Source: Takakia lepidozioides (taxonomy: Eukaryota; Streptophyta; Takakiopsida; Takakiales; Takakiaceae). Taken from it: a DNA stretch of 64,000 nt. The notes under the pieces are model-generated. The model was not told where the DNA came from. It ran no database searches and worked only from the letters and a program-made list of their open reading frames with translations. Within the stretch, counting starts at the first letter, position 1, and each line of letters starts with the position of its first letter. Shown piece after piece: positions 21,050 to 34,100 of this stretch. The position numbers were made by a program, and so were the translations under genes. Location of the stretch: assembly GCA_030704615.1 (NCBI GenBank), contig CM060734.1, forward strand, positions 38,892,042 to 38,956,041, read 5' to 3'.

Positions 21050-22660
21050 AATTGGGGTGGCAGCGAGGGCGACGTAAAGCTACGGGTTTGAACCCAAGAC
21101 CACACTGCAAGGGGACCACACTGTTAATCAAAATTATTTGTTTGTTAACCCTAAAGGAAGAGCACCCTTTTGGTGGGCCTGCTATAAAAGGGTGCATACC
21201 CTCATGGACAAGAGTGTAACTTTTTATCCCCAATCATCCATACGGATGAACCTTATGTTTATGTGCATATCTCCACATCCACACCCGGTGAAAAATGGGG
21301 GCAATTTGACCATTGCATTCAGGAGATTATAACAAAATGATGTGCCACAATATTCTTAGATGTATTCCAAAGTCGCACGTAAAAACTGGTTGGACAGCCA
21401 AGTTCCAAGTATAGAGTTGAATTTTCCTAGATATAGGCCCTCCGCAATCTGATTATATTGCAAGGATTGCGGCCCCAGAAAATCAGACCAAAATTCCAAA
21501 AAGTGAGATAGATTCTGGAGGATAAATGATCAGATTTTGGCTTTCTTTCACCCATGAGGTAATGTTTGCTTTCTAATTGCTCCGGTAAGTACCTATATGC
21601 ACAATAACATTACATCGTGCCTTGTTCAGAAATTTGGGCATTGTGATAAATTTTGAGCCCTACATGTTACTTACAAGATTGCCATTTGGCCTGACACGTG
21701 GGCAGTTCAACGGTGTTTTTCCAGCCCCTTGTCCTTTGAAAATTTATAGAGGGTGGAGCTATAATTATTTTAGGGTGCTGTAAATTCCCACATGTGCTCT
21801 TCCCCAATGCGCACCATTTACCTTCAGGGTTCACTTCCATCCACTATCATCCACACAAAATCTGAAGCGGGGGTTAAGACAAAATTATATATATGTACGT
21901 TCCACAATAAGATTGTCCCCCAACTCACTCCACATATTAAACCCAACTTAGTGTAGCTTCCTGTTCATTTCCCAAACTTTGAACCTCCTATACACTATAT
22001 ATACAAACTTGGTAATGAGCACATACCACATTGGCAGTGGTCGTGGGTTCAATCCACCGATTGGTGTCACCTTTCTAGTCTGAAGGCACTAACTTAGTCC
22101 TTCGGGATCATAATTTACATAATTTACGCTTCCTTTGGGAGGTGTCATATATTAGTATTATTATTATTACATAAACTCAATTGGCAGTCAGAGTTCTCAT
22201 CCATCTGCATGCAAATGTGCGTAGGTGTAAACGTGTAACTTGCTAAAAAAAGCACAATCACAAAAGTATGCAAGGCAATGAGAAACAGCCAATTGGCATA
22301 TTCCAATTACCACCAAATTCACGTGTGTGAGCCTTCCCACACTACTAGTATGCATATCTCTTCCTCGAGAGAACCGACGAGCTCAGTTGGCAGCCCTCTG
22401 TTGGTGTATGACGTAAAAATTCAGCTCTAAGTTATTAGTAGTTGCCGGGCCGATCACGGTCCTTCTCCCGACCCACGAGACTCCCAGTCATTGCTGGATC
22501 CGGAATGTGAGGTTATTTTGTGGCTTCCTGGCCTCTTCAACGCTATTTTCACTCCCCATTTTCCAACAAAATCAACCAAAAATATCTTCTCCCCATTTTC
22601 ACTGCCGCCATAAAAGGCCCATTAGCTCTGGATTTGGTTCAGGGTTCGAACCTCAAATGT
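21050..22660 (+). repeat. tRNA-like A/B-box sequences, possible SINE remnants
   Basis: Within 1.6 kb there are B-box-like words GGGTTTGAACCC (21084-21095), GGGTTCAATCC (22045-22055) and GGTTCGAACC (22643-22652). An A-box-like GACGAGCTCAGTTGGCAG occurs at 22377-22394. None folds into a complete cloverleaf by eye, so they are better read as tRNA-derived SINE remnants than tRNA genes. A TATAAAAG at 21184-21191 is also present, with no ORF after it. Related words occur at 24851-24863 and, on the minus strand, at 25294-25304. Confidence 0.35.
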
Positions 22661-22664
22661 GGCA

Positions 22665-24455
22665 ACTATGATGACACAATGATGTGCCAGTGGGGGCGAC
22701 ATAACATCCATTGCAAAATTAAAGGTTGAAAGTACCCAAATTTGAGGCACTTTTTTTTGTCATCATGACTTGCACCGTAACCCAACCTCCTAAAAATAAT
22801 TAAATCTCATCCTCCCACTTGATCCATCATTTGCTGTTTCATGATTTGCATTATGGTCGTTGATTACCTTTCAAGCACCGGCCACCCTCAAATATTCCCC
22901 GGTCTCTCCCCTCGTCAACATCTTTTAGTACGGCAAGGTAGGATGGTTCTTCCCCTACCCCGACCACCGAAACCCAAAGTTTCCGGGTAGTCGAATCTTC
23001 AGTAACGTTGCTCACGTCCAAAGGTTGTCTTGGACGGAAACATCGGTGATTCCAATGAGGTTGAACACAATTTACATAAAAATACGATCGCTTACTCTCT
23101 TCCACCTCCAGCCATGCCAATTTATCCGAACGTAGTTTCGCTTCTTAGAGCGGATTCCCTCTCTCCAATACACACACAAAGAAGGATTCTGCTGCCGTGC
23201 GCATTTGGTACTGTGGTTGCATAGCCTGTACACACTCATTCCCAAACAAAACCCAGTGACGCACATTAGGATCCCTTACAACTCTGCGGCTTCCGAGAAG
23301 CTCCCCCAAAGGTTCTTCGTCCCACAACACACATTTCGTACCTTGGATGAAACATGAAACCATCCCTCGTCCTCCGCGGAGGTTAGCGAAATGTTTTGCG
23401 GGAAAACTAAACCCTAGGGCCAGCGCCATACAAGTGGAGCGCATGCCCGCGCAGGGAGAGTGACCAAAGCATGCCAGCACAAGGGCCCCGCGACCAATGC
23501 ACGCGCGCCACGGCGGCGCGGGCCACAGGGAGGGCCATGCCGCTCCATTATTCGCAGCACTGAGTCTGCGGTGAGGCCGCTGCCGCTGTACCGCATGCCG
23601 GGCCGTCACCGCGCAGCCGTCGTCGCAGCGTGGCCCCCTCGCCTTCTTCCTTTGACCTCGCCCTTCGACTCCCCGCGCCTTCTTTTCCCGTCCCACACCT
23701 TCGGCGTGACCGGGCCTTTCTGCGGCCCTCCCCAGGGAAAAAGTGGTGGTCTTTGGTGGGCCAGTTTTTGGGGAATGCCGGTATGGGGCAGCACCCCTCC
23801 CATCCCTCCTTCGCAGTTTAGCCACGCCTCCGGGAATAGCCGGGCGGCTTGAGCAAAGTCAAACCACACACATTTCAGTCGTTACTGCCGCACCCCGGTA
23901 CGAAAGACCCCACCTTTGTCCTTGGCTGCGTAGGATTGAATTTCCTCATCCTGCCCGCCGCTGCCCGCTGCCTCCGCTGCATGTAATCATCGTCCGCCCA
24001 CCCTTGTCTCATCTATGATCATCCATGCGTGCCGTCCCTACGTCATTTTCTGTTACCATTTGGATGTATGAATGATTAGTCCTCCCTACTTTCCATAATA
24101 AGCTCCATCCCCATCCGACCATCTGCAGAGATGAATGCTCTCATCCTCGTAATGAATGAAGTTGGCTAAACTGGCGGAGGGCCTCACGGGGAAGGTGGGC
24201 GACCATGGCGGCATGTGGGCCCGCGAGGCATGACTCACATACATCATGCATAAATATCGCCCAGCCCTAACGCGAGGTGGGCCCGGTAAGCCCTAATATA
24301 GCGGGGCAGGCGGGTCGGATAGGATCGGGTGTGATGTGGACGGGCTCCGCGGATGAGTCAGTCGGGAGCCCTTTAGACTGCTTCAGTCCAAGGGCGGGAT
24401 GACGGGTGCGCCTGCAACAGACGCTTTCATCCACTTTCTCATCTTATCCTCGTCA
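22665..24455. other. Intergenic, no convincing gene
   Basis: A 226-codon GC-rich minus-strand frame (23145-23825) is open but has no domain, and four other frames overlap it. I do not call it a gene. Confidence 0.35.
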
Positions 24456-24459
24456 CCTT

Positions 24460-24466
24460 TATATAG
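24460..24466 (+). promoter_or_regulatory. Candidate TATA box
   Basis: CCTTTATATAGG gives a canonical TATATAG core in a TC-rich context. The next real coding start is the CCCH gene 1.36 kb downstream, so use of this box would need a long 5' leader or a 5'-UTR intron. This is a suggestion only. Confidence 0.25.
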
Positions 24467-25825
24467 GTAGCAGTCTGGTAGTGCGAGAGCCTGTCGAGTA
24501 GAGATGACTATTATAATTAGATATTCCCCCGCATTTGTTTTTTTGTTCATTCCTTCACAAGTCTCGCACTCCGACTGCTACTCGCTCTGGATAAGCCCAA
24601 CATTCTTTTCGTATGCATGTTTTATATTTCCTCCAGTATTATAATCCTTCGCGCTGACAGCATTGAACATAAACTTGCGTATCCAACTCCCCTTTCTCCT
24701 GAAAAATCATAAACTAACTTTTAGTAAAAACTAAAATCCAACACAGCGACAGAGTTGTTGAGGAGGTTGAATGTTGAATGTACAGTTTTTATACGCACGT
24801 GTCCTGACATCATTCGAACTCCCCTCTCTTTTCAAAACATGACCCATCCGGTAGTTGGTAGAGCCCCCCCCCCACCACCTCAGTCTACTTACAGATTCCT
24901 CGTGGATGAAAATGGGTCAATTTAGAGTTCATTTGTTGAGAAGGAAATATCATGAACAATAATGATTTTCAAATGAGGTTTAATTATTTTAAAATAGTTA
25001 GGAATGGGATAATTATCTACATCGTAGCAAAGTTATTATTAGACGCTGTTTAATTAATCTGGGGGTGCAGAGAGTACTGGAGCGCCGACCAAAGGGCAAT
25101 GGATGAGGCAGTAGGTAACCCAACAGAGGCGTCGCAGGATTTCATCCATGTTTCCCGCACTTCTCCCCCCCCAAAAAAAAACAACATTAGTGACACTCGA
25201 TGTGACCTAAACTAGGTACGGCCCCACTCCGCGCTTCAATAGTTTATGGTTGGATACTTCCCCCCTGTGCCGACCACATCGCGGAGCCGGACAGGATTTG
25301 AACCCGGCACCAGACGGTAGGCATGACGGTACAAGGGCAGCAGGGTCGTATCCCGGCATGGCAGCCGCCGGTTAGCAAACAGTTTAGCCGGGGCGGGTTA
25401 GCCCTAAGCGCCCGGGTTAGCGCGGCGCGGCGGGCGGGCATACGGGGTGAGCATGGAGGGCGCGGTGTGGGCAGGCGCGGTATGAGCAGGGCAGGTGGAA
25501 GGCGGGCGGGAGTGCGCGCAGTGGCCAGGCCCAGCTAAACTGGCAGCGGGGGCCTAATGGGGGATTAGCGGCGAGTTTAGCGGGAGGGCAGCGCGCGGGT
25601 TAAAGCCAGTGCCGCGGCGCTGAGCTCTCATTCCCTGCCTGCCCCGGTCTGTGTCCCCCTGCGCCGTTGTGTTGCGATCAATCCCGCTGCGTGCCTGCCT
25701 GCAGGTGACCCTCGTCTTGCTGGGAGAGGGAGAGGGAGTGCGGGGAAGGGGTTGGGAAATGCGAGCGAGCACATGAGTAGAGAGGCGCGGCGGGAGTGGC
25801 ACATGTAGGAGGCAGGGAGCAGTGT

Positions 25826-27682
25826 ATGAAGATGCCGGGAGTCTTGCTAGACGAGCAGCCGTTCTCTCTTGACAGTTTTTCCTCTGGGGGGCCACTGTAT
25901 GACTCGTTCGTAGCCTTCTCGTCCGCGATGTCGCATAGCCAGCCGCAGCAGCAAATGTTACATCGTCTCAACTCGTTTTCTGGGATGAAAGAGTCCGATT
26001 CCTGTGCTGGGCTGTCGCAGAGTCCCTACGCGTATCAGCGGAGCCACAGTTTTAACATGCCTATTATGGACAGTGGAGATGAGTGTCTGAGTGAAGGATC
26101 GGGGAGAGGGTGCTTGGGGGTTGGGGAAGTTAGTGCGGAGGGTGGAAAGGGTGGAGGGCGATGTGATGTTCGGGGGCAGTCTTTCAACGGCTCCACTATG
26201 GCTGGAGCCATTGTGGGGTCGCCTACTTTCTCAGATTCTGTTAGCAGCCTGCACAAGTTCTTGCCCTCGAACAATGAAGACGAAGAAGCATGGCCTGCGG
26301 TGGATATGTATGGCTGCGATCAATTCCGCATGTTTGAGTTCAAAGTTCGGCGTTGCATGCGAGGGAGAAGTCATGACTGGACCGAGTGCCCTTTTGCTCA
26401 CCCGGGTGAGAAGGCCCGCAGACGAGATCCTCGGCGCTTTCACTACTCGGGGACGGCCTGTCCTGACTTCAGGAAGGGTAGCTGCAGGCGCGGGGATGCA
26501 TGCGAGTTCGCACATGGAGTGTTTGAGTGCTGGCTGCATCCGGCCCGTTACCGCACTCAGCCTTGTAAGGATGGGCGTAACTGTCGCCGCCGAGTCTGTT
26601 TCTTTGCTCACACTCCTGAGCAGCTGCGCTTGTTGCCTGCGGCTGCTCAAGCTGCCACTGCAGCTGCTCGAAGTGCTGGTCTTTCGGGTTCGCACGCCTC
26701 TGCGCTCAGTGCATGCCTGTCCCAGGGCTCTTATGATGGATCCCCTGTACGCAGTGGAGCATATGATGGAGCTTATGTGTTCGAAGGTAGTTCCTTTGAT
26801 GGTTCCCAGTCATCGCACAATGGCTCCCCTCACAGTCACTTTAGTGGTCACAGCGCCGCTTCGCATGCGGGCCACTGCTGTTTGCCGTCTCAAATGTCGT
26901 CGCCTACTTCGACCCTTGTGGGGCATGCTCATTCCCCTCCCCCTCTTTCTCCACCACTTTCCCCTTCAGGATCCCCTCCTCTTTCCCCTTGGACTCCCCA
27001 GGGGTGGCCGAGCTTTTCTTGCTTATCAGCTAGCCAGGCCTCCATGACGCAGTCAATGTCTCAGGCTTCTCTGCAGGCCTCGCTGTCGCAAGGGGCGTTT
27101 CCACAGCCACAGGTCGCATTGGCTCGTGCACAGAGTGTTCAGACGACGGTGTCTCCGGCATCACATACTCACTCCTCGTCCCCAGCACATCGACGGCATT
27201 TAGATCGGTTGAATTCCATGCCCTCTTTGTCGATCCCTGCCGTTGAGCAGAGGAGCTTGCAGCAGCAAACGGTTGCGTTGCCAGGGTCGGCACCGGTTTC
27301 CCCAGCAGGGAACAAGTCAATGTTGGAGCTTATTGCTACCTTGCAGCAGTTGGAGTTGCGTGGCTCCACTCCCCCGTCCTCTCAGTGGCTGCAACAATAC
27401 TCGTCAGGCCCCTCGCCGCTCCGACGATGCTCTCAAAGCGTGCCAGTCACACCCACAAAGCTCCGGTGGGAAGAGAAGGAGAAGGAAAGATGGGAGGTTG
27501 ATGAAAACGATGAAGGAGAGCCTACAGTGCAGCGTGTGGAGTCAGGGCGCGATCTGCGCGCCAAGATCTATGGTCGTCTGGGTAAGGAGAGTCGAATGGA
27601 GTTGGCTGGCGGAGACGTCCCCGACTTAGCTTGGGTGAATGAACTTGTTAAAGAGGAACCCGAGCAAGCACCCATCTGGTGA
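25826..27682 (+). CDS. Plant arginine-rich tandem CCCH zinc-finger protein (RR-TZF)
   Basis: Intronless 618-aa protein. I start at ATG 25826 ([13 protein letters not shown]) because the longer frame begins only with GTG. The core has the plant RR-TZF layout: an arginine-rich region with [20 protein letters not shown] (the extra C/H motif), then C-x7-C-x5-C-x3-H, 16 residues, C-x5-C-x4-C-x3-H at residues 212-262, all spacings exact. The remainder is Ser/Pro/Gln-rich and disordered. The C-terminus keeps [18 protein letters not shown] and [13 protein letters not shown]. Family members shuttle between nucleus and P-bodies/stress granules, bind AU-rich mRNA and act in hormone and stress responses. 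The C-terminal motifs match the ankyrin-containing subgroup, yet no ankyrin repeats precede the fingers here. Confidence 0.9.
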   Translation: MKMPGVLLDEQPFSLDSFSSGGPLYDSFVAFSSAMSHSQPQQQMLHRLNSFSGMKESDSCAGLSQSPYAYQRSHSFNMPIMDSGDECLSEGSGRGCLGVGEVSAEGGKGGGRCDVRGQSFNGSTMAGAIVGSPTFSDSVSSLHKFLPSNNEDEEAWPAVDMYGCDQFRMFEFKVRRCMRGRSHDWTECPFAHPGEKARRRDPRRFHYSGTACPDFRKGSCRRGDACEFAHGVFECWLHPARYRTQPCKDGRNCRRRVCFFAHTPEQLRLLPAAAQAATAAARSAGLSGSHASALSACLSQGSYDGSPVRSGAYDGAYVFEGSSFDGSQSSHNGSPHSHFSGHSAASHAGHCCLPSQMSSPTSTLVGHAHSPPPLSPPLSPSGSPPLSPWTPQGWPSFSCLSASQASMTQSMSQASLQASLSQGAFPQPQVALARAQSVQTTVSPASHTHSSSPAHRRHLDRLNSMPSLSIPAVEQRSLQQQTVALPGSAPVSPAGNKSMLELIATLQQLELRGSTPPSSQWLQQYSSGPSPLRRCSQSVPVTPTKLRWEEKEKERWEVDENDEGEPTVQRVESGRDLRAKIYGRLGKESRMELAGGDVPDLAWVNELVKEEPEQAPIW

Positions 27683-29896
27683 AGAAATCTTTCTTGTATT
27701 TAACAAAAGCTGCAGCCTGGGTTTGGGATTTTTTGGCTTGGGTTCACAGGGTAGGAGGGATGGGATTGATCATTTATTGTTAGTTTAGTTGCATCATGAT
27801 TTCACACATTTTGGTTTTGGAGGACAGCCTATATATAAGAGTGGGGGGGAGAAGGACATAGGGTTCCATGGCATACAGTCTGAACCACAGCGCTCAAACA
27901 GCCATGTAAGTGCTGGAAAACATTGGCAGTAATAAACTTTAAACCAGGATAGCCACAACCTGCGACAAACTAGTGCATAATCATAGTATCTGTGAAGAGA
28001 GTAAGGCATTACCTTGTATATTCATTTCTTGACCAAAGCCTTACATGAATGGATGAGGCTGAACATACTGTGAATTCACATTCATATGCTTTTGTGAAGT
28101 GCCCTGAGTTATATGGTTACTGATGTTCCAGTGACAATGCTTGGTCTATATCTCATGTTTTTGTTTTCTGCTGGTCCGAGTTAGAACGTTTGTTTAGGTC
28201 TTGAATTTGTCTGTTGGTGTTAGTGCAACGTCACAGTATTTGCTACTCAGCTGTTCATCTGTCCTCAAGCCAGTTGCAAGTTTTGTGGGGTGTACTGGAG
28301 GTACTTGGTTATTCATGCAAGTGGTATCCTCTTTCCTGCCTATTCAGTTTAAAGGATGCTAAAGAGTAGTTAGGAGGAGGGTTTGAGTTCTGTCCTGTAA
28401 AACTTTTGCAGAAAAGTGTGTACTTCGTATTTGGTTGTGGTAGAAATAGTTGAAGTAGCAGCGAACTAATTGTATCAGTGCAGTATGAGCAAAAACTGCA
28501 CAGGGAGTTTAAGGATGATCAAATCTATTTAACACCTTCAAAGTCACTGTGTGTTTGTCGTAAGATTGAATGTCATCATTTGCGCAAGTGTGGAAGGCTT
28601 GCCTTTATATTCGCAAACTTGGTCAGGAGAGGCCAGTCCTTGGGTGCAGGCTTGTGATGGTTGTTTGTTGCAAAACAAAGTAACGGTACTCTTACAAGTT
28701 GGCCTTAGCATCTGGCGGATGGCAGTTGATCTTCGAAGTCCACTGAGTCTACAACGTTAGCAGTTGCATATGTTGAAGTCAAACTCGGGTTAAGACTGAA
28801 GCCACCTCCAAAACAACACAGCAACTTTCCAACCTTTATGTTGGAACAATCAAAAGAGGCATGATCTTTTACCATTGACATATCGAACACTTGCACGCTC
28901 CAGAGATTGAATTGAAGTGTAGTCGTCATTAGACACACATTTTGTGCTTTAACTTCCAATTACACAATTACACAATTTTCCAAGACCTCGTTCTCGGATC
29001 TTGAGCTCAAATGTCACCACCATCTTCTCACACCATACCTGCTCAATTCTGTGCAAAGCATCTAACTGTGCCTTCTTCACCTCGCACCAAGATTTGCAGG
29101 ACTGAAATATAGCAATATATGTGACTGCACTGACACTACCAAAATCTTGGGCTTCGGCCTAATTTTGGTAACCAATGGCGAAGGTGATTTGCTATGGAGC
29201 CTTCACACACTAGAGTCCTCGATTGAGGATCCAATCTGACTCGTTACCCTAGTCAGCATCAATATAGAACCCAGCTCACTGGGCAGCCTCAGGAATGGTC
29301 TTTCGATTGATGTCTGACACGACCAATGGACAGTGTTGGAGGATCCAACTCGCGCACCCGGAGGCTGATATGAGTCTCTGGTTCTCCACTGGGCTCTGGA
29401 TACTTTACACAGTATCCGTGTTGGGTTCTTATATCTGCCCATTGGGCACCATTGACAACTCAATATGAAACACAAAGAGGCTTGGGGGGTCCTCAATTCT
29501 GGTGAAGTTCGACTTGAGTGGACGTTGGGAGATGAAGAGAAGAAGCGTACTTAATGCAGTTGACGAACGACTCCTTTCCCTTCCGGAAGTCTACCAACGG
29601 AAGTTGACGGCCGTCAACAAGGAACGGTGGGGGGCACTTTGCCCTACGTATGTCTCCGGAATTGCTTCACTGAAACAGCCACCGCTCATGGGCGACAGTG
29701 GAAGATGGAGAGGGGAAGTGTCGATGTAGCAAGGCGAGAAGAAGAAAGGTGTACAATTGTATGACGGGTTTCCAATTGTGACCAAAAAAATCTCATTCTG
29801 CATTTCTTGATGCATGTGATTTTTCGTATTTGGTTTTTGAGCTCGGTGATTCTCTCTCGATCTCAGTGGACACACTCACACCCAGCAAGATAAGCT
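27683..29896. other. CCCH 3' region and spacer; nothing else recognised
   Basis: T/G-rich sequence typical of a 3'-UTR for the first few hundred bases, then spacer up to the SDP6 start. Frames at 29203-29496 and 29591-29875 (minus) have no motifs. Confidence 0.4.
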
Positions 29897-31065
29897 ATGG
29901 GAGCTGGGGCACGCGCAGGCCGGCTGGCCTACCGCGCTGCCCTGGTGGCGGCGGCGGCATCGCTGGGCCTTACTGCAGCACAGAACAGCAGTAGCAACCC
30001 TTTCAGCAAAGAGAAGAGTGGGCACAGTTCTCTGGTCACGCAGCGGATGTTGGCTTCTGGATGGAAAGTTCCCGATCGGAATACTCAAGAAGCTGCATTG
30101 CGTGGGAGTAGTGCTGTTAATCCCTTTGATGTTTTGGTGATAGGTACAGGATCTGTCCTTTCCCCTTTGATGATGTATTTCTCCATCTATATGTGTGCAT
30201 ATGCTGTCGCTTGTAAGGCGAATTCACTCATAGATTTGTCTCGTCCATCAATAAACTCCATTTCTTTGGAACTATAACATGATGCTGAATCCTCCCATCG
30301 TTATCCAGCATGATTTTACTTACATGGATTTCCACAGATAGTTTATCAAATTGATCCAAGAAGAAGCAAGTTGTAGAGAGATACTGCCCACCAGCTGCCA
30401 AGGAAATCACTGGGGGTCTTTTGCCTTGCATACAAAAGATCTGCCGCTGCTTTTTGGTATTCTGTCTTCGTTATGTGAAAGAGCGTTGCATTCAACCCGG
30501 TAGTCTAGGAGAATTTAAACTTGAATTTAGTGCATCATGTCTCAATTATCGATGTAAGAGGTTGGTCTGCTTAACCGCTTTGAATTGTTCATGTTAATGG
30601 GTTGGTAGAGTGTGGCTTTTGAATGAAACGTACTTGGGAACATAAATATGTTGGGCAGGTCAGTGGCCTGCATGAAGGGTAATGCGTCGGAAGAGTCTCC
30701 TGTGGTGCTGACAGATCAGTGAGGGGAATCTGACCTGTAATCTAACTACACTTGAAAGATGATTTTAAATGACAGACTCTTATGTCTCAAGAAGGTGGGG
30801 AAAGGCGGTTATGGGTGAAATGCCTCATGGAACTGAATCGCTGGAAGTGGGTCTTTGGATTACAGTGAGGCGAAAATTGATTACTTATGTTTACCTTAAG
30901 GAGCTGGCGTGGGTGCATGGTTAATGGTAGGTGGGGGTGCCACTGGCTGTGGGGTGGCTTTGGATGCCACAACGAGGGGCCTGCGAGTGGGGTTGGTAGA
31001 GCGGGACGACTTTTCTGCTGGGACTTCTTCGCGATCAACCAAACTTGTTCATGGAGGCATCTCTC

Positions 31066-31115
<50 letters not shown>

Positions 31116-34100
31116 GACTACTTGTCTGTTCTAAGGTAAGTCATACTACCGGCGTCAGCCCCTGACAAAGGTAGTTTCTGTCCCTTTGTGTTCTGCTCAA
31201 ACTGGGCCCGGGGTCAATGGCCACAAGGCTACGGCAAACAACGTCTTCTGAGTACATTCTCTCTGACTACCTTTGAACAATAAACAGATGCAGAGAGGAA
31301 AGGGAGATTGTCAATGCACAATGTGCGGGTGGCTGAAGGAAAAAACCATTTTCTGATACAATGTCTGGGGTTATTTTCATCAAAGAGCGACCCTCTTTGG
31401 GACCATCAAGAACATAGTTCCTGCACCTCTGTCCACCAACATTCAAAGTGTTGAGGCTGAACCGAAAGCCCTGGCCCTGTTGGGGCCTAATTGCTGGGCA
31501 GCCCACACACAGCAGCTGTGAATGGCTTTCTAGAGGAAATCTGGAAAGCCTGAATGAATTGTTAATACCAAGGTAAGTCCCACTACTGAAGTGAGCCCCT
31601 CACAAAGGTAGTGTCCGTTCCCTTTTGTTTCATAACGTCTCAGGAGTATACTTGAAGTTTTATAACTACTCTAATAGCTTGATGTTTGTGCATGGATTAA
31701 GCAGGAGTGAGGTATTTGGAGAAGGCAGTGTTCCAATTTGACTATGGACAATTGAAGCTGGTATTTCATGCTTTGGAAGAGCGTGCCCGCATGCTTCAGA
31801 ATGCTCCCCACCTTTGTACTCCATTACCCACCATGACTCCTTGTTACGCATGGTACGGAACATGTTTTCCATTTTTTTCCTCAGGGGAAATCTATACGTG
31901 TGCTTTGGTTTAAACCCCTTTACTGGTAGTATTGCCACATGTTTCATGTCCCTCTCTCATCTCTGTCACATTTTTTCCAGCGGAGGGGTGAGTTGATCCT
32001 TCAAGTTGAACTCTTTGGTCATCTTCGGACCGTTTCAATGATGTGCAGGTGGGAGATACCGTATTACTGGGCTGGATTAAAAATGTACGACTTGGTGGCT
32101 GGGAGCCGTATGCTTCACATATCACGGTATTTCTCAAGCAAAGAATCATTGGAGCTCTTCCCTACACTAGCCAAGGAGACTGCACATCAGAAAACCCTGA
32201 AGGGAACCGTTGTATATTATGATGGCCAAATGAACGACTCCCGTTTGAATGTAGCACTTGCCTGCACAGCTGCTTTGGGAGGAGCGGCAGTGCTCAACCA
32301 TGCGGATGCTGTTTCTCTGAAGAAGGATGAGATAACTGGGCGCATTACAGGTTCAATAATCAAGAACTTACTGGTTAACATTTTCGGATCTATTTAAGGG
32401 TGATTGGGGCCTGGTAGAGGGACAGGGAAGGAGCACAACAGAATGGCATACATCTACACTGCTAGGGGGATATGTCAGTTAAACAGGGTGTATGCCATGC
32501 ACCTGCTGACAATGAGCCTCTAGCAGATTTTCTTCAGCCCAGGTGTGGTGTTGTAACTGGCTTACAAGTTTTGAATCAGCAACTGAGAGCAATCAAAGGA
32601 TTAAACTTGTGAATTTCTTTGTTGTCTTGTAGGTGCTCGCATCCGCAACAAGTTAACAGGTAAGGAATTTGACGTGTATGCCAAGGTGGTAGTCAATGCA
32701 GCTGGCCCCTTCTGCGATGAGATCCGGAAAATGTCAGACCAAAATGCATCATCGATGATCTCTCCCTCCAGTGGGGTTCACATTATCCTCCCTGATTACT
32801 ACTCCCCTGACCATATGGGCCTTATCGTTCCCAAGACCAAAGATGGACGGGTGGTTTTCATGCTGCCATGGCTTGGGCGCACAGTGGCAGGGACAACAGA
32901 CTCGAGCACTACACTCACCATGCGACCAGAACCACAGGAGGAGGAGATTCAATTCATTTTGGATGCAATTAGTGACTACTTAGTGGTGAAGGTACTGGCC
33001 CAGTCTGTGCATCAGACAAATTGCCCTTCTCATGATGCTTTCCATTTTTCAATTTGTGCTGCTCACACCTACCTCCTGCCCAGATCGCACAGACCCCAAC
33101 TATATTTGCCCTTGTGACATCAATCCAACGTTTGACCCTTTGTGGATGTCAGCGATTTGTCATAAAGCCATGGTTGTCTCATGACATCTCAAATCTCCCT
33201 CCTACATAGTGTATCCGGCGAACAAATTGGCTAGTGTGAGGGGTGGGGGGAGATAATCTGAAAGGGGATTATTAACTAATGATCCAAAGTACAAGGAATG
33301 GTCCCCAATCTAGGTAGGACACCTGGTCAACTTCCTTTGCACGGTCTGTTCCCTTACAGCTATTTTTTCAGCCTTTAAGAGAGGGATTGCATGTGTGAGG
33401 GGGATTGCATATGCACCTGTCAGCAAACGTTGAGGCAGATATACTCTTTTCATGGAACGCTAGACTGAGTCCCCGCTTCTGTCCAAGAATGGGTCCAATA
33501 CACCCATTAATCACAGTTTTGTGGAGGACTAGGCATGTTCACGTCTGTTCATAAATGGTTATTTGCAGGTTCGGCGATCAGATGTCATGTCAGCATGGAG
33601 TGGCATCCGGCCATTGGCTACTGATCCAAATGTGAAGGACACAGCATCAATAAGCAGGGACCATGTAGTCTGTACGGACCCAGATGGCTTGGTCACCATC
33701 ACCGGTGGCAAGTGGACCACGTACAGAAGGTAAGTTGTTATGGACTAAGAGTGGAGGAACGAAAACAGTTGAGAAAGCGGGAGACAAAGAGACGTGCACT
33801 CATTGATGTATCCGTGTGAACATACCTTCAGACCGAACTGCCATTGGATACTGACCCGTGTGTGCAGCCAACAACAATCCTGCCAGAGAAAGGGAGAGAG
33901 AACAGAGAGATGGTGGTGAAAATGACTGCAATGATGTACTCAATGAGACATCCTCTGTCATGGACCCAGTGCCCTGTTTGGAGGGCAGAAAGGTGGGAGA
34001 GAGGGGGAAGGGGAAGGGAGGGGAACAACCACAGTCACAGGAGGCTAGTAAATAGTGAAAACTGGCCTTCCAGATTGTCTCTAGGAACTCTTAACTCTAG

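Noticed and set aside
23145-23825. 226-codon minus-strand ORF
   Set aside because: GC-rich low-stop region with several overlapping frames, no domain and no splice support.
25286-25345. tRNA gene on the minus strand (GGTTCAAATCC)
   Set aside because: No matching acceptor stem or D-arm could be paired; only the T-loop resembles a tRNA.
26091-27047. 318-codon + frame overlapping the CCCH gene
   Set aside because: It is an alternative frame of the GC-rich CCCH coding sequence. The frame with exact zinc-finger spacing is the real one.
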